A DNA stretch of 64,000 bases from Bradyrhizobium sp. SZCCT0148 (GTDB lineage: Bacteria; Pseudomonadota; Alphaproteobacteria; Rhizobiales; Xanthobacteraceae): NCBI RefSeq assembly GCF_018129985.1, contig NZ_JAFCKT010000009.1:1-64000 (forward strand). Reading direction: 5' to 3'. Within the stretch, counting starts at the first letter, position 1. Each line of letters begins with the position of its first letter. A program made the position numbers and the translations under genes. This document shows positions 8,639 through 17,109 of the stretch, in pieces. Under the pieces are notes generated by a model. It was not told the origin of the DNA. It saw only the letters and a program-made list of their open reading frames with translations, and made no database searches.

Positions 8639-10375
8639 CTATTTGCTGTCCAGCCGCCAGGCGCCGTCCCATCCTTCGTCGGGCGGGCTAGCCTCGAACT
8701 GCGCAATGCGGCCGAGCATGATGCGCGACGGGCCGTCGCCGGCCACGACTTCTAGCGCGGCATTGAAGGCGGCGCGCGCCTCGCCGAACCGGCAGGCACG
8801 ATAGGCGGCGAGCCCTTCGGCATAGTGCGCGCGCAGGCTGTCCTGTGCGCCGGTGAGCGCGCCCGCCCGCGCCATCACCTCGTAGATCGCCTGCGGAGCG
8901 CCCTGGCCGGCGACCGCCAGACGATCGATCTCGCGCAGCTCGAGCCGCGATCCGATCGCCTCGGCCGTGGCTTGCGAGATCAGGATCCGGGTGCCGTAGA
9001 CCTTGTTGACGGCCTCCAGCCGCGACGCCAGGTTCACGGCGTCGCCCATCACGGTGAAGCTCATCATCAGCTCGGAGCCGATGCTGCCGGTCAGGACCTC
9101 GCCGGTGGCGATGCCGATCCGCAGATCGCACGGCGCCGGCATGGCGCGGATGCCGAGCAGGTCGGGCAGCTGCCGCTGCAGCGCAGGTACCTGATCGGCC
9201 ATCTCGATTGCTGCGACGCCGGCCAAAAGAGCCTGCTCGTCCTCCTCCACGAAGGGCGGGCCCCAATAGGACATGATGGCGTCGCCGATATACTTGTCGA
9301 TGATGCCGCGATTGCTCCTGATCGGGCCGGACATGACCGTGAAATAGTGGTTCATCACCTTGACGAGGCCGCGCGGTGTCACGCCCTCGCTCATCGCGGT
9401 GAAGCCGCTCATGTCGCAGAACAGGATGGTCATGATCCGGCGCTCGCCGTCGATGGCGACCTCGGGCCGGTCGATCAGCCCTTGCACCACCTTGGGATCG
9501 ATGTAGCGGCCGAAGGTCTCGCGGACCCGCTCGTTGTGCCTGAGCTGCTCGGTCATGCGGTTGAAGGCCGCAGCGAGCTCGCCGATCTCGTCCTGCGTGG
9601 AGACGGTGATCGACTTGTCGAAGCGGCCCGCCTCGACCTCGCGGGCTCCGGCGAGCAGCAGCCGCACCGGCCGCGTGATGCCGCTGGACACCAGCAGCGC
9701 GAAGGCAAAGCCGACGATCGCCGCGAGCACGGTCACAACGCCCGAAACGACGATGGCCTGACGCTGGCGGCTGATCACCTGCGACGTCGAGTAGAAGACC
9801 TGGGCCAGCATGTCGGCGCGGATCGCATCGACCTTGCGATTGAACGCATCGCGCAAACCGTCGAGTTGCTCCAGCGTGCCGCGGGCCTCGACCATGTCCC
9901 TGGCCTCGACCTGCTTGAGCAGCCTCGCATTGCCCTTGTCCAGATCGCGCCGCAACTCGGTCACGGCGGTCTCGATGCGAACGTCGATCCGCGCCAGCGC
10001 GGCATTGTCGGATTGCGTCCTGGGATCGTCGATGATCGCATTGATAAGCTTGCGCGCGCTTTCGGCCTCCTCCTCGAACTTGCGGTCCAATGCCTCGAAG
10101 TCGCGGAGCCGCGCCGCGTAGGCTTCCTCGTCGGACGACGAGCCCATCCTGGTCATGACCATTCGCCGCAGCGCCAGAGCCCGCTCCAGCGAGCGGACGT
10201 TGGCGCGGGCCAGATGGCTATAGGCGGGGATGTAGCGGTTGGTCAGCTCATCCAGCAGGACGCCGACCTGGCTCGACATCACCATCGACAGGATCGAGGT
10301 GACCAGCATCAGGACGATCAATCCGAGGGCGATGCCGACGATCTTGCGCCGGATCGACTGGTTGAAAATCGGCAT
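8639..10375 (-). CDS. membrane-bound class III adenylate/guanylate cyclase
   Basis: Converts ATP (or GTP) to the cyclic nucleotide. The 578-residue product starts at the ATG at 10375 (MPIFNQSIRRKIVG). An N-terminal membrane segment (about 12-33) is followed by a periplasmic four-helix sensor region, a second membrane segment (about 190-215, VVSGVVTVLAAIVGFAFALL), a HAMP domain (about 215-270) and a cyclase catalytic domain (about 300-480). The metal-binding Asp is in TILFCDMSGFT, and the second in YIGDAIMSYWGPP. The region FTVMGDAVNLASRLE matches the purine-specificity and transition-state segment. The C-terminal tail resembles TPR-like helices. It lies divergent to the transglycosylase gene. 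Confidence 0.92.
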   Translation of the reverse strand: MPIFNQSIRRKIVGIALGLIVLMLVTSILSMVMSSQVGVLLDELTNRYIPAYSHLARANVRSLERALALRRMVMTRMGSSSDEEAYAARLRDFEALDRKFEEEAESARKLINAIIDDPRTQSDNAALARIDVRIETAVTELRRDLDKGNARLLKQVEARDMVEARGTLEQLDGLRDAFNRKVDAIRADMLAQVFYSTSQVISRQRQAIVVSGVVTVLAAIVGFAFALLVSSGITRPVRLLLAGAREVEAGRFDKSITVSTQDEIGELAAAFNRMTEQLRHNERVRETFGRYIDPKVVQGLIDRPEVAIDGERRIMTILFCDMSGFTAMSEGVTPRGLVKVMNHYFTVMSGPIRSNRGIIDKYIGDAIMSYWGPPFVEEDEQALLAGVAAIEMADQVPALQRQLPDLLGIRAMPAPCDLRIGIATGEVLTGSIGSELMMSFTVMGDAVNLASRLEAVNKVYGTRILISQATAEAIGSRLELREIDRLAVAGQGAPQAIYEVMARAGALTGAQDSLRAHYAEGLAAYRACRFGEARAAFNAALEVVAGDGPSRIMLGRIAQFEASPPDEGWDGAWRLDSK

Positions 10376-10695
10376 AGGTGCGGGGCAATCGCCAGGAGGA
10401 TGGAGCTGGGAACTCAATACACCGGTTTTGGCCAAGGGAACATGCGCATCTGATTGCCCGGTGACGTCGTGCGCCGTTGCACGTCGCGTACGCCCCGAAT
10501 GCGTTAACGAAGGCTAAAGGCGCCAAACTCCGCGCTTTCGAAAGTTCCCCAGTTCCAATCCGTATTTTGCCGCATTGTTGCGACAGCGTGAGAAATGCGA
10601 AACGATGACGTGGCATCGTTCTCGGTGCCTTTGATTCTCAAGCCGCCTGTCGTCGCGGACCTTGGTTTGTAATGGTTTCGCAGGGGGACCATGGA
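10376..10695. promoter_or_regulatory. divergent intergenic region (cyclase / transglycosylase)
   Basis: About 320 bp separate the cyclase start (minus) from the transglycosylase start (plus), so both promoters should lie here. The part around 10550-10650 is less GC-rich. Short open frames on both strands look like chance frames. I could not assign -35/-10 elements with confidence. Confidence 0.4.
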
Positions 10696-12876
10696 ATGAA
10701 CCAGTGCCTACGCTCGCTCGCGTGTCTCGTTGCTGTCGCAGCCGTTGCACTCCTCCCCACCGAACTGGCGGCAAAGAGCAGCCACAAATCGTCCGCGCCC
10801 AAAAAGTCGCATGAGGCCAAGGCGAGCGGCAAGGCGGTGAAGCAGCGCCATGCCGCGACGAAATCGCGCCATGGCAAACATGCCGAGGCCAAGCGCAAGA
10901 CGAAGACGGCCGACGAGCCCTCGGACAAGCCGGCAGCGCCGCCCCTGACCGGCGACCTCGCCGCGCTGAAGGATGCGATCGACCTCGCGCGCAAGGGCAA
11001 GACGGATGACGCGAGCGCGGCGCGCGACCGCATCGTCGATCCCGCCGGCCAGAAGCTCGCCGACTGGTTCATGCTGCGCCATTCCGAGAGCACGGCGAAT
11101 TTCAAGCGTTATGCCGCCTTCCTCGCCGCCAATCCGGGTTGGCCGAGCAGCGCCCTGCTCCGCCGCCGCGCCGAGGCGCGGCTGTGGCAGGAGAAGGCCG
11201 ACGCGGCCACCGTGCACAAATTCACCATGGACCGCCCGACCAGCGCCAAAGGCAGGTTCGCCCTTGCCCGCGTGCTGCTCACGGAAGGCGATACCGACAG
11301 GGCCACGCGCCTCGTGCGCGAGGCCTGGCGCACCGAGGAATTGTCCGAGCGGAGCGAGGAAGACGCTTACGAGGCGTTCCGCGATCTCCTCACCGCCGAG
11401 GATCATCGCGCCCGCATGGACAAGCGGCTCGGCGCCAAGGACTACGCCGGCGCGCGGCGCGCCGCAAAACGGCTCGGCGAGGATGCGCTGACGATCGTGA
11501 AAGCCTGCGCCGCCGTCACCGGCAAGGCCAGCAAGGCCGGGGATGATCTCGAGGACGTCCCGGCCGAAGCGCGCCGTGATCTCGGCTATGTCCTGTGCCG
11601 CGCCCAATGGCACCTGCAGAAGGACCGCATCGACGACGCCGCCGAATTGATCCTGGCCGCCGCACCCGACACCATGGCCGCCCAGGACACCGACGCCTGG
11701 TGGCGCGAGCGTCGCATGCTCGCGCGCAAGCTGCTCGACCAGGGCAAGTTCAAGACGGCGTATGACGTGGTGCGCACGGCGGCGGTGCCCGAGAAGGAAG
11801 TCTACCGTGTCGACTATCATTTCATGTGCGGCTGGATCGCGCTGCGCTTCCTTGGCGATCCCCAGGCGGCGATGGTGCACTTCGCCGCCATCGACGAAGG
11901 CTCGGCCAATCCGATCGCGCTGTCCCGCGCCAATTACTGGCGCGGCCGCGCCGCCGAGGCGATGGGTGCGAGCGCCGATGCGCGCCTGAGTTACCGTGCA
12001 GCGGCGCGCTATCCGACCGCCTATTATGGCCAGCTCGCGCGCGCCAAGCTCGGCCTCGACCGCATCGAGCTGCAGCCGCCCTCGCCCGTGCTGGCCGCGC
12101 TCGACACTCCGCCCGCGGACGAGCGCGTGCGCGCTGCCGACATGCTCTACGGCATCGGCGAGCGCGACACGGTGTTTTACTACGCCGAGGACTTCGCCAA
12201 GGAGAGCACCGACGTCGCCGCGCTCGAAGCACTCGGCGAGCTCGCCGCGCGGCGCAACGATGCGCGCGTCATGCTGGAGGTCGGCAAGTCGGCGCTGGCG
12301 CGCGGGCTCGCGCTCGACCATTACGCCTTCCCGACCATCGGTATCCCCGAGCACAAGCAGGTCGCGCCCGCGATCGAGACCAGCGTGATCTATTCGGTGG
12401 CGCGCACCGAAAGCTCGTTCGACCAGCGCGACAAGTCGGCGGCCAACGCGGTCGGGCTGATGCAGGTGACGCCCGAAGCCGGCCGCGATACCGCCAAGCG
12501 TTTCGGCCTGACCTACGACTGGGGCAAGATGGTCTCGGATCCCGTCTACAACACGCAGATGGGCGCCGCCGAGCTCAGCGCGCTGCTGTCGGAATATCGC
12601 GGCAACCAGATCATGACCTTCGCCGGCTACAATGCCGGCCGCGGCCGCGTGCGCGAATGGGTGCAGGCCCGCGGCGATCCCCGGGATCCCAATGTCGATC
12701 CGGTCGACTGGGTCGAGCGTATTCCGCTGTCGGAGACGCGCAACTACGTGCAGCGCGTGATCGAGAATGTGCTGGTGTACCGCGCCCGGTTCGAGGACAG
12801 CAGCGTGGTCGCCGGCAAGAGCGACGAGCGCGTGGTGACGAAGGACGCCAGCGCCAAGGCCACGCCGGCGGATTAG
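10696..12876 (+). CDS. soluble lytic murein transglycosylase (Slt70-like)
   Basis: Cleaves peptidoglycan glycan strands to give 1,6-anhydro-muramyl ends in the periplasm. The 726-residue protein has a signal peptide (MNQCLRSLACLVAVAAVALL, cleavage near ELAAKS), a Lys/His-rich linker to about residue 80, a long alpha-superhelical U domain of Slt type, and a C-terminal SLT catalytic domain. The catalytic Glu is in YSVARTESSFD, followed by SAANAVGLMQVTP and the FAGYNAGRGRV signature. The ATG at 10696 is preferred because a G-rich ribosome site (GGGGGACC) lies about 8 nt upstream. The tail after about residue 690 is polar and unconserved. Confidence 0.93.
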   Translation: MNQCLRSLACLVAVAAVALLPTELAAKSSHKSSAPKKSHEAKASGKAVKQRHAATKSRHGKHAEAKRKTKTADEPSDKPAAPPLTGDLAALKDAIDLARKGKTDDASAARDRIVDPAGQKLADWFMLRHSESTANFKRYAAFLAANPGWPSSALLRRRAEARLWQEKADAATVHKFTMDRPTSAKGRFALARVLLTEGDTDRATRLVREAWRTEELSERSEEDAYEAFRDLLTAEDHRARMDKRLGAKDYAGARRAAKRLGEDALTIVKACAAVTGKASKAGDDLEDVPAEARRDLGYVLCRAQWHLQKDRIDDAAELILAAAPDTMAAQDTDAWWRERRMLARKLLDQGKFKTAYDVVRTAAVPEKEVYRVDYHFMCGWIALRFLGDPQAAMVHFAAIDEGSANPIALSRANYWRGRAAEAMGASADARLSYRAAARYPTAYYGQLARAKLGLDRIELQPPSPVLAALDTPPADERVRAADMLYGIGERDTVFYYAEDFAKESTDVAALEALGELAARRNDARVMLEVGKSALARGLALDHYAFPTIGIPEHKQVAPAIETSVIYSVARTESSFDQRDKSAANAVGLMQVTPEAGRDTAKRFGLTYDWGKMVSDPVYNTQMGAAELSALLSEYRGNQIMTFAGYNAGRGRVREWVQARGDPRDPNVDPVDWVERIPLSETRNYVQRVIENVLVYRARFEDSSVVAGKSDERVVTKDASAKATPAD

Positions 12877-12889
12877 CCGCCGGACTCGC

Positions 12890-12977
12890 AGGGTGGGCAG
12901 AGGCACACTTGCGCCGTGCCCACCGTTCTCAGATCAGCCAGCTTGGTGGGCACGCTGCGCTTTGCCCACCCTACGAG
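12890..12977. repeat. intergenic palindromic repeat (GGTGGGCA type)
   Basis: Three related blocks, GGGTGGGCA, CGTGCCCACC and GGTGGGCACGCTGCGCTTTGCCCACCC, form nested inverted repeats between the convergent transglycosylase and solute-binding protein genes. The last block is a hairpin with a GGTGGGCA/TGCCCACC stem. This family of intergenic repeat is abundant in Bradyrhizobium. It may double as a bidirectional terminator here. Confidence 0.7.
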
Positions 12978-12985
12978 ATCCTGCC

Positions 12986-13957
12986 TCAATCCACCTTGAT
13001 GTTCGCAGCCTTGATGATCGGCCACCATTTGGCGATCTCGGCCTTCTGGCGGGCGCCGAGCGCTTCGGGGGTGAGCTGGTCCTTCGGCGTCATCTCCAGG
13101 CCCTGGCCTTCGAGCTGCTTCCTCACGGCGGGATCGTTTAGCGCTTCCACGGCGGCGGCATTGAGCTTGGTCACGATCTCCTTCGGCGTGCCTTTCGGCA
13201 CCCACAGGCCGGACCACAGCGTCATGTTGAAGCCCTTCAGGCCCGCCTCCTCGGCGGTCGGGATGTCGGGCGCGGAGGCCAAGCGCTTGTCATCGGTGAT
13301 GGCGTAGGCGCGGATGGTGCCGGCGCGGACCTGGGCGATCGAGTTGGAGGTCTGGTCGACAATGATGTCGATCTGGCCGGCGATGAGATCGTTCAACGCG
13401 GGCGCGGTGCCGCGATACGGCACGTATTGCAGCTTGATGCCGGAGACGCTCTCGAGATAAACGCCGGCGATGTGGCTGCCGGAGCCTGCGCCGGCGGTGC
13501 CCGCCGTCGGCGGCGACGGCCGGGACTTCAGCCATTCGATCAGCTCCTTCAGCGACGTCGCCGGCACCGTGTTCTTGCTGACGACGATCATCGGGTTGCT
13601 CGGCAGCAGCACCACGGGCTCGAGGTCGGTGACGAGGTCGTATTTAAGCTTGTAGACGGCGCCGTTGGCGACGTGGGTGCCGAGATGGCCGAACGAGATG
13701 GTGTAGCCGTCCGGCGGCGACTGCACGGCGCGGCCGACGCCGATCGAGCCGCCCGCACCGGTGACGTTCTCGACCACGAGGGGCTGGCCGAGCGCCGTGC
13801 GCATCCGCTCGGCGAGCACACGCGCCATCGCATCCGACGGCCCGCCGGCCGCGAAGGGCACGATGATGGTGATGGGATGGGTGGGATAGTCATCGGCGCG
13901 CGCAGCGCCGGTCATGGTGAGAACAGCAAACAGCGCAGCCCAGACGGCCTTCGTCAT
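12986..13957 (-). CDS. tripartite tricarboxylate transporter substrate-binding protein (Bug/TctC family)
   Basis: Periplasmic receptor of 323 residues with a signal peptide (MTKAVWAALFAVLTMTGAARA) and the classical Bug start DYPTHPITIIVPFAAGGPSD. Later motifs include VENVTGAGGSIG and the PYRGTAPALNDLIAGQID segment. The start is placed at the ATG at 13957 to give a proper signal peptide. No TctA/TctB membrane genes are adjacent, so this is an orphan receptor, as is common for the expanded Bug family. The ligand cannot be predicted. It follows threonine synthase on the same strand after 84 nt that include a 10-bp hairpin. Confidence 0.9.
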   Translation of the reverse strand: MTKAVWAALFAVLTMTGAARADDYPTHPITIIVPFAAGGPSDAMARVLAERMRTALGQPLVVENVTGAGGSIGVGRAVQSPPDGYTISFGHLGTHVANGAVYKLKYDLVTDLEPVVLLPSNPMIVVSKNTVPATSLKELIEWLKSRPSPPTAGTAGAGSGSHIAGVYLESVSGIKLQYVPYRGTAPALNDLIAGQIDIIVDQTSNSIAQVRAGTIRAYAITDDKRLASAPDIPTAEEAGLKGFNMTLWSGLWVPKGTPKEIVTKLNAAAVEALNDPAVRKQLEGQGLEMTPKDQLTPEALGARQKAEIAKWWPIIKAANIKVD

Positions 13958-13988
13958 TGTCTTCTCCCAGCGATACATTGTTGTTTTG

Positions 13989-14012
13989 TCTCTTCCCGCG
14001 TACGGGAAGAGA
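13989..14012. terminator. hairpin between thrC-like gene and Bug receptor
   Basis: A perfect 10-bp inverted repeat (TCTCTTCCCG / CGGGAAGAGA) with a 4-nt loop lies just after the threonine synthase stop on the minus strand. There is no T-run on the downstream side, so it may be a processing or stability hairpin rather than a strong intrinsic terminator. Confidence 0.45.
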
Positions 14013-14041
14013 AATCGTTCGTGAAGAGACGAAATGACGCG

Positions 14042-15283
14042 CTAGAATTGCGTGTAGTCGATCGGCTTATGGCGATCGAGCGTGCGGTCGACCTTCGGCA
14101 GCGGGTACTTAAGGCCGGTCGCGCAGTTGAACAGCATGACGCGGTCGGCCTTCGAGACGCGACCATCGGCGAGGCTGTCCTTGTAGGCGGCATAGGTCGC
14201 GGCGCCCTCGGGACACAGCAAGAGCCCCTCCTCGCGCGCGACCTCGTTCAGCGCCGCCGAGATCTTGTCGTCGTCGACCGCGATGGCGAAGCCCTTGCTC
14301 TCGCGCACCGCGCGCAGGATCAGGAAATCGCCGATCGCCTGCGGCACGCGGATTCCCGAGGCGATCGTGTGGGCGTCCTCCCAGCGCGTCGCATGCTCGG
14401 TGCCGGCTTCATAGGCCCGTACCATCGGCGCGCAGCCTGAAGCCTGCACCGCGACCATGCGTGGGCGCTTTGAGCCGATGAATCCGATCTTCTCGAGTTC
14501 GTCGAACGCCTTCCACATGCCGATCAGGCCGGTGCCGCCGCCGGTCGGATAGAAGATCACGTCGGGCACGTCCCAGCCGAGTTGCTCGGCGAGCTCGAGG
14601 CCCATCGTCTTCTTGCCCTCGATGCGGTACGGCTCCTTCAGCGTGGAGGTGTCGAACCAGCCGACCTTGGCCTTGCCCTCGCCGACGATCTTGCCGCAAT
14701 CGTCGATATAGCCGTTGACGCGGTAGACGGTCGCGCCCTGCAGCTCGATCTCGCTGACGTTAACCTCAGGCGTATCGGCCGGACAGAAGATCGTGGTCTT
14801 GATCCCGCAGGACGTCGCGTAGGCCGCAAGCGCCGCGCCGGCATTGCCGTTGGTCGGCATCGCCATGTGCTTGATGCCGAGCGCCTTGCCCATCGACACA
14901 GCCATGACCAGGCCGCGCGCCTTGAACGAGCCGGTCGGCAGCCGTCCCTCGTCCTTGACGATGATCTCGCCGCCGCCGAGCTTCTTGGCGAGCTTGGGCA
15001 GTCGGATCAGCGGCGTCGTGACCTCGCCGAGCGAGACGATGTCCTGGCATTTGCGCACCGGCAGCAATTCGCGATAGCGCCACATGTCGGCGGGTCGCTG
15101 TGCAAGTGCGTCCTTGGTCAGCGCCTTCTTCACGCCGGCGAGGTCGTAGCGCACCAAGAGCGGCTTGCCGGCCTTGGAGAGATTGTGGACCTGGTCGGCG
15201 GCATAGTGGTCGCCCTCCATCGCGCATTCCAGATGGGTGACGAAGGTCGAGCGTTCGATGGTGAGATTGTCGTTGTCGTGCAT
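14042..15283 (-). CDS. threonine synthase
   Basis: PLP enzyme converting O-phosphohomoserine to threonine. It has 413 residues from the ATG at 15283 (MHDNDNLTIERSTFVTHLEC). The Schiff-base Lys is in PTGSFKARGL, the phosphate-binding loop in PTNGNAGAALAAYA and TGGGTGLIGMWKAF, and a late Ser/Thr region in LFNCATGLKYP. An N-terminal segment containing LECAMEG resembles the plant-like/THR-synthase-2 group. It is read towards the Bug receptor. Because other fold-II PLP enzymes (diaminopropionate lyase-like) share these motifs, the precise reaction is likely rather than certain. Confidence 0.85.
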   Translation of the reverse strand: MHDNDNLTIERSTFVTHLECAMEGDHYAADQVHNLSKAGKPLLVRYDLAGVKKALTKDALAQRPADMWRYRELLPVRKCQDIVSLGEVTTPLIRLPKLAKKLGGGEIIVKDEGRLPTGSFKARGLVMAVSMGKALGIKHMAMPTNGNAGAALAAYATSCGIKTTIFCPADTPEVNVSEIELQGATVYRVNGYIDDCGKIVGEGKAKVGWFDTSTLKEPYRIEGKKTMGLELAEQLGWDVPDVIFYPTGGGTGLIGMWKAFDELEKIGFIGSKRPRMVAVQASGCAPMVRAYEAGTEHATRWEDAHTIASGIRVPQAIGDFLILRAVRESKGFAIAVDDDKISAALNEVAREEGLLLCPEGAATYAAYKDSLADGRVSKADRVMLFNCATGLKYPLPKVDRTLDRHKPIDYTQF

Positions 15284-15324
15284 GGCTCGCTTCTTTCTTG
15301 TTCCTTGTTGCCAGTTTCTTGCCT

Positions 15325-15412
15325 CCGTCATTGCCGGGCTTGACCCGGCAATCCATCTCGCGAAGGGCGCTTCGCTGGATGGATGCGCGGGTCAAGCCCG
15401 CGCATGACGAGC
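15325..15412. repeat. intergenic palindromic repeat pair
   Basis: Two linked palindromes: TTGCCGGGCTTGACCCGGCAA, and GCGGGTCAAGCCCGC followed by GCATGACG. Both share the core GGGCTTGACCC/GGGTCAAGCCC in opposite orientation. It lies between lpd and the threonine synthase gene. This is a typical Bradyrhizobium extragenic repeat; its occurrence between genes on the same strand suggests it separates transcription units. Confidence 0.75.
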
Positions 15413-15414
15413 GG

Positions 15415-16836
15415 TCAGATATTCAAAACCCGTCCATACGCATCCAGCACGGCTTCCTTCATCATTTCCGACAAGGTCGGATGCGGGAAGACCGTATGCA
15501 TCAGCTCTTCTTCGGTCGTCTCCAGGTTCATGGCGACGACGTAGCCCTGGATCAGCTCGGTGACCTCGGCGCCGACCATGTGGGCCCCTAACAGCTGGCC
15601 GGTCTTCTTGTCGAAGATGACCTTGACCAGGCCCTGATCCTCGCCGAGCGCGATCGCCTTGCCGTTGCCGACGAAGGGGAAGCGGCCGACGCGGATCTCG
15701 CGGCCGCCTTCCCTCGCCTTGGCTTCGGTGAGGCCGACGGAGGCAACCTGTGGGTTGCAATAGGTGCAACCGGGGATCAGGAGCTTGTCCATGGGATGCG
15801 GGTGCAGGCCCTTGATTGCCTCGACGCAGATCACGCCTTCATGCTCGGCCTTGTGGGCGAGCATCGGGGGACCGGCGACGTCGCCGATCGCGTAGATGCC
15901 GGGAACGTTGGTCTTGCCGTAACCGTCGATCACGATGCAGCCGCGGTCGGTTTTCACGCCGAGCTTTTCCAGGCCGAGATGCTCGATGTTGCCGACGACA
16001 CCGACCGCCGAGATCACGCGCTCGAACTCTGTCGTGACAGGCTTGCCCTTGCCGTCATCGATGGTGGCGACGACGCTGTCGGCCTTCTTCTCGAGCTTCG
16101 TGACCTTGGTCGAGGACATGATCTTGATGCCCTGCTTCTCCAGCCGCTTGCGGGCAAGGCCCGCGATCTCGGCGTCCTCGACCGGCAGGATCTGCGGCAG
16201 CACCTCGACGACGGTGACGTCGGAAACCATGGTCTTGAAGAACGAGGCGAACTCGATTCCGATCGCGCCCGAGCCGACCACCAAAAGCGATTTCGGCATC
16301 TTCTCCGGCACCATCGCTTCGAAGTAGGTCCAGATCAGCTTCTTGTCGGGTTCGAGCCCCGGCAGCACGCGCGGCCGCGCGCCGGTCGCGACGATGATGT
16401 GCTTGGCCTGATAGCTCCCTTCGCCCAGCGCGCCCTTCGGCGCCTCGACGTCGGATTTCTTCACGGTGATCTTGCCGGGGGCGTCGATCGTGGCGGCGCC
16501 CCAGATCACGGCCACCTTGTTCTTCTTCATCAGAAAGCCGACGCCGTCATTGAGCCGCTTGGAGACGCCGCGCGAGCGCTGCACCACGGCCTTCGGGTCG
16601 TAGGAAATGTTGTCGGCCGACAGGCCGTAATCCCTGGCATGCTGCATGTAGTGATAGATCTCGGCCGAACGAAGCAGCGCCTTGGTCGGGATGCAGCCCC
16701 AGTTCAGGCAGATGCCGCCGAGATACGACTTCTCGATGATCGCGGTCTTGAGGCCGAGCTGGGCGGCCCGGATCGCGGCGACATAGCCGCCGGGACCGGA
16801 GCCGATGATGATGACGTCGAAGGATGTGTCGGCCAT
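15415..16836 (-). CDS. lpd: dihydrolipoamide dehydrogenase (E3)
   Basis: FAD enzyme that reoxidises dihydrolipoyl groups with NAD+ as the E3 component of the pyruvate dehydrogenase complex. It has 473 residues: FAD-binding GSGPGGYVAAIRAAQLG at the N-terminus, redox-active disulfide GGICLNWGCIPTK (about 41-53), NAD-binding GSGAIGIEFASF, FAD-binding YAIGDVAG, and the C-terminal catalytic His-Glu pair in HTVFPHPTLSE. It is the last gene of the pdh cluster, with a small membrane-protein gene between it and pdhC. Confidence 0.97.
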   Translation of the reverse strand: MADTSFDVIIIGSGPGGYVAAIRAAQLGLKTAIIEKSYLGGICLNWGCIPTKALLRSAEIYHYMQHARDYGLSADNISYDPKAVVQRSRGVSKRLNDGVGFLMKKNKVAVIWGAATIDAPGKITVKKSDVEAPKGALGEGSYQAKHIIVATGARPRVLPGLEPDKKLIWTYFEAMVPEKMPKSLLVVGSGAIGIEFASFFKTMVSDVTVVEVLPQILPVEDAEIAGLARKRLEKQGIKIMSSTKVTKLEKKADSVVATIDDGKGKPVTTEFERVISAVGVVGNIEHLGLEKLGVKTDRGCIVIDGYGKTNVPGIYAIGDVAGPPMLAHKAEHEGVICVEAIKGLHPHPMDKLLIPGCTYCNPQVASVGLTEAKAREGGREIRVGRFPFVGNGKAIALGEDQGLVKVIFDKKTGQLLGAHMVGAEVTELIQGYVVAMNLETTEEELMHTVFPHPTLSEMMKEAVLDAYGRVLNI

Positions 16837-16853
16837 GGCGGCTCCCGTTCAAC

Positions 16854-17087
16854 TCAAGAGGCGCCGCGAGCGCGGCGCTTGACCAGAAAAGACCTCATAA
16901 GCCATTCGAGCATCACCGCCATGACCATGACGGCCAGCGCGATGAGCACGATGGGCTGGGCGATATTCCGTGCCAGTTGCTCACTGGCAAAGAACGCAGA
17001 ATGCAGAAATTCGAGCCCCACCGGGTTGAGCACGACGACGGCGCCAAGCAGCAGCGATATCCACGGCCAGCGGGTACGGACATGCAA
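16854..17087 (-). CDS. small two-helix membrane protein
   Basis: A 77-residue protein with two likely membrane segments (about 8-28, WISLLLGAVVVLNPVGLEFL; about 43-62, PIVLIALAVMVMAVMLEWLM) and a basic C-terminal tail (KRRARGAS). The start is the TTG at 17087; there is no in-frame ATG near the N-terminus, so the exact start is uncertain. It sits between pdhC and lpd on the same strand, with gaps of 17-22 nt. The function is unknown. Confidence 0.6.
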   Translation of the reverse strand: MHVRTRWPWISLLLGAVVVLNPVGLEFLHSAFFASEQLARNIAQPIVLIALAVMVMAVMLEWLMRSFLVKRRARGAS

Positions 17088-17109
17088 AATCGCCCCCTCT
17101 GCCGCGCCG

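Noticed and set aside
10708..12906. 732-residue minus-strand open frame
   Set aside because: Antisense to the transglycosylase, which has full SLT motifs.
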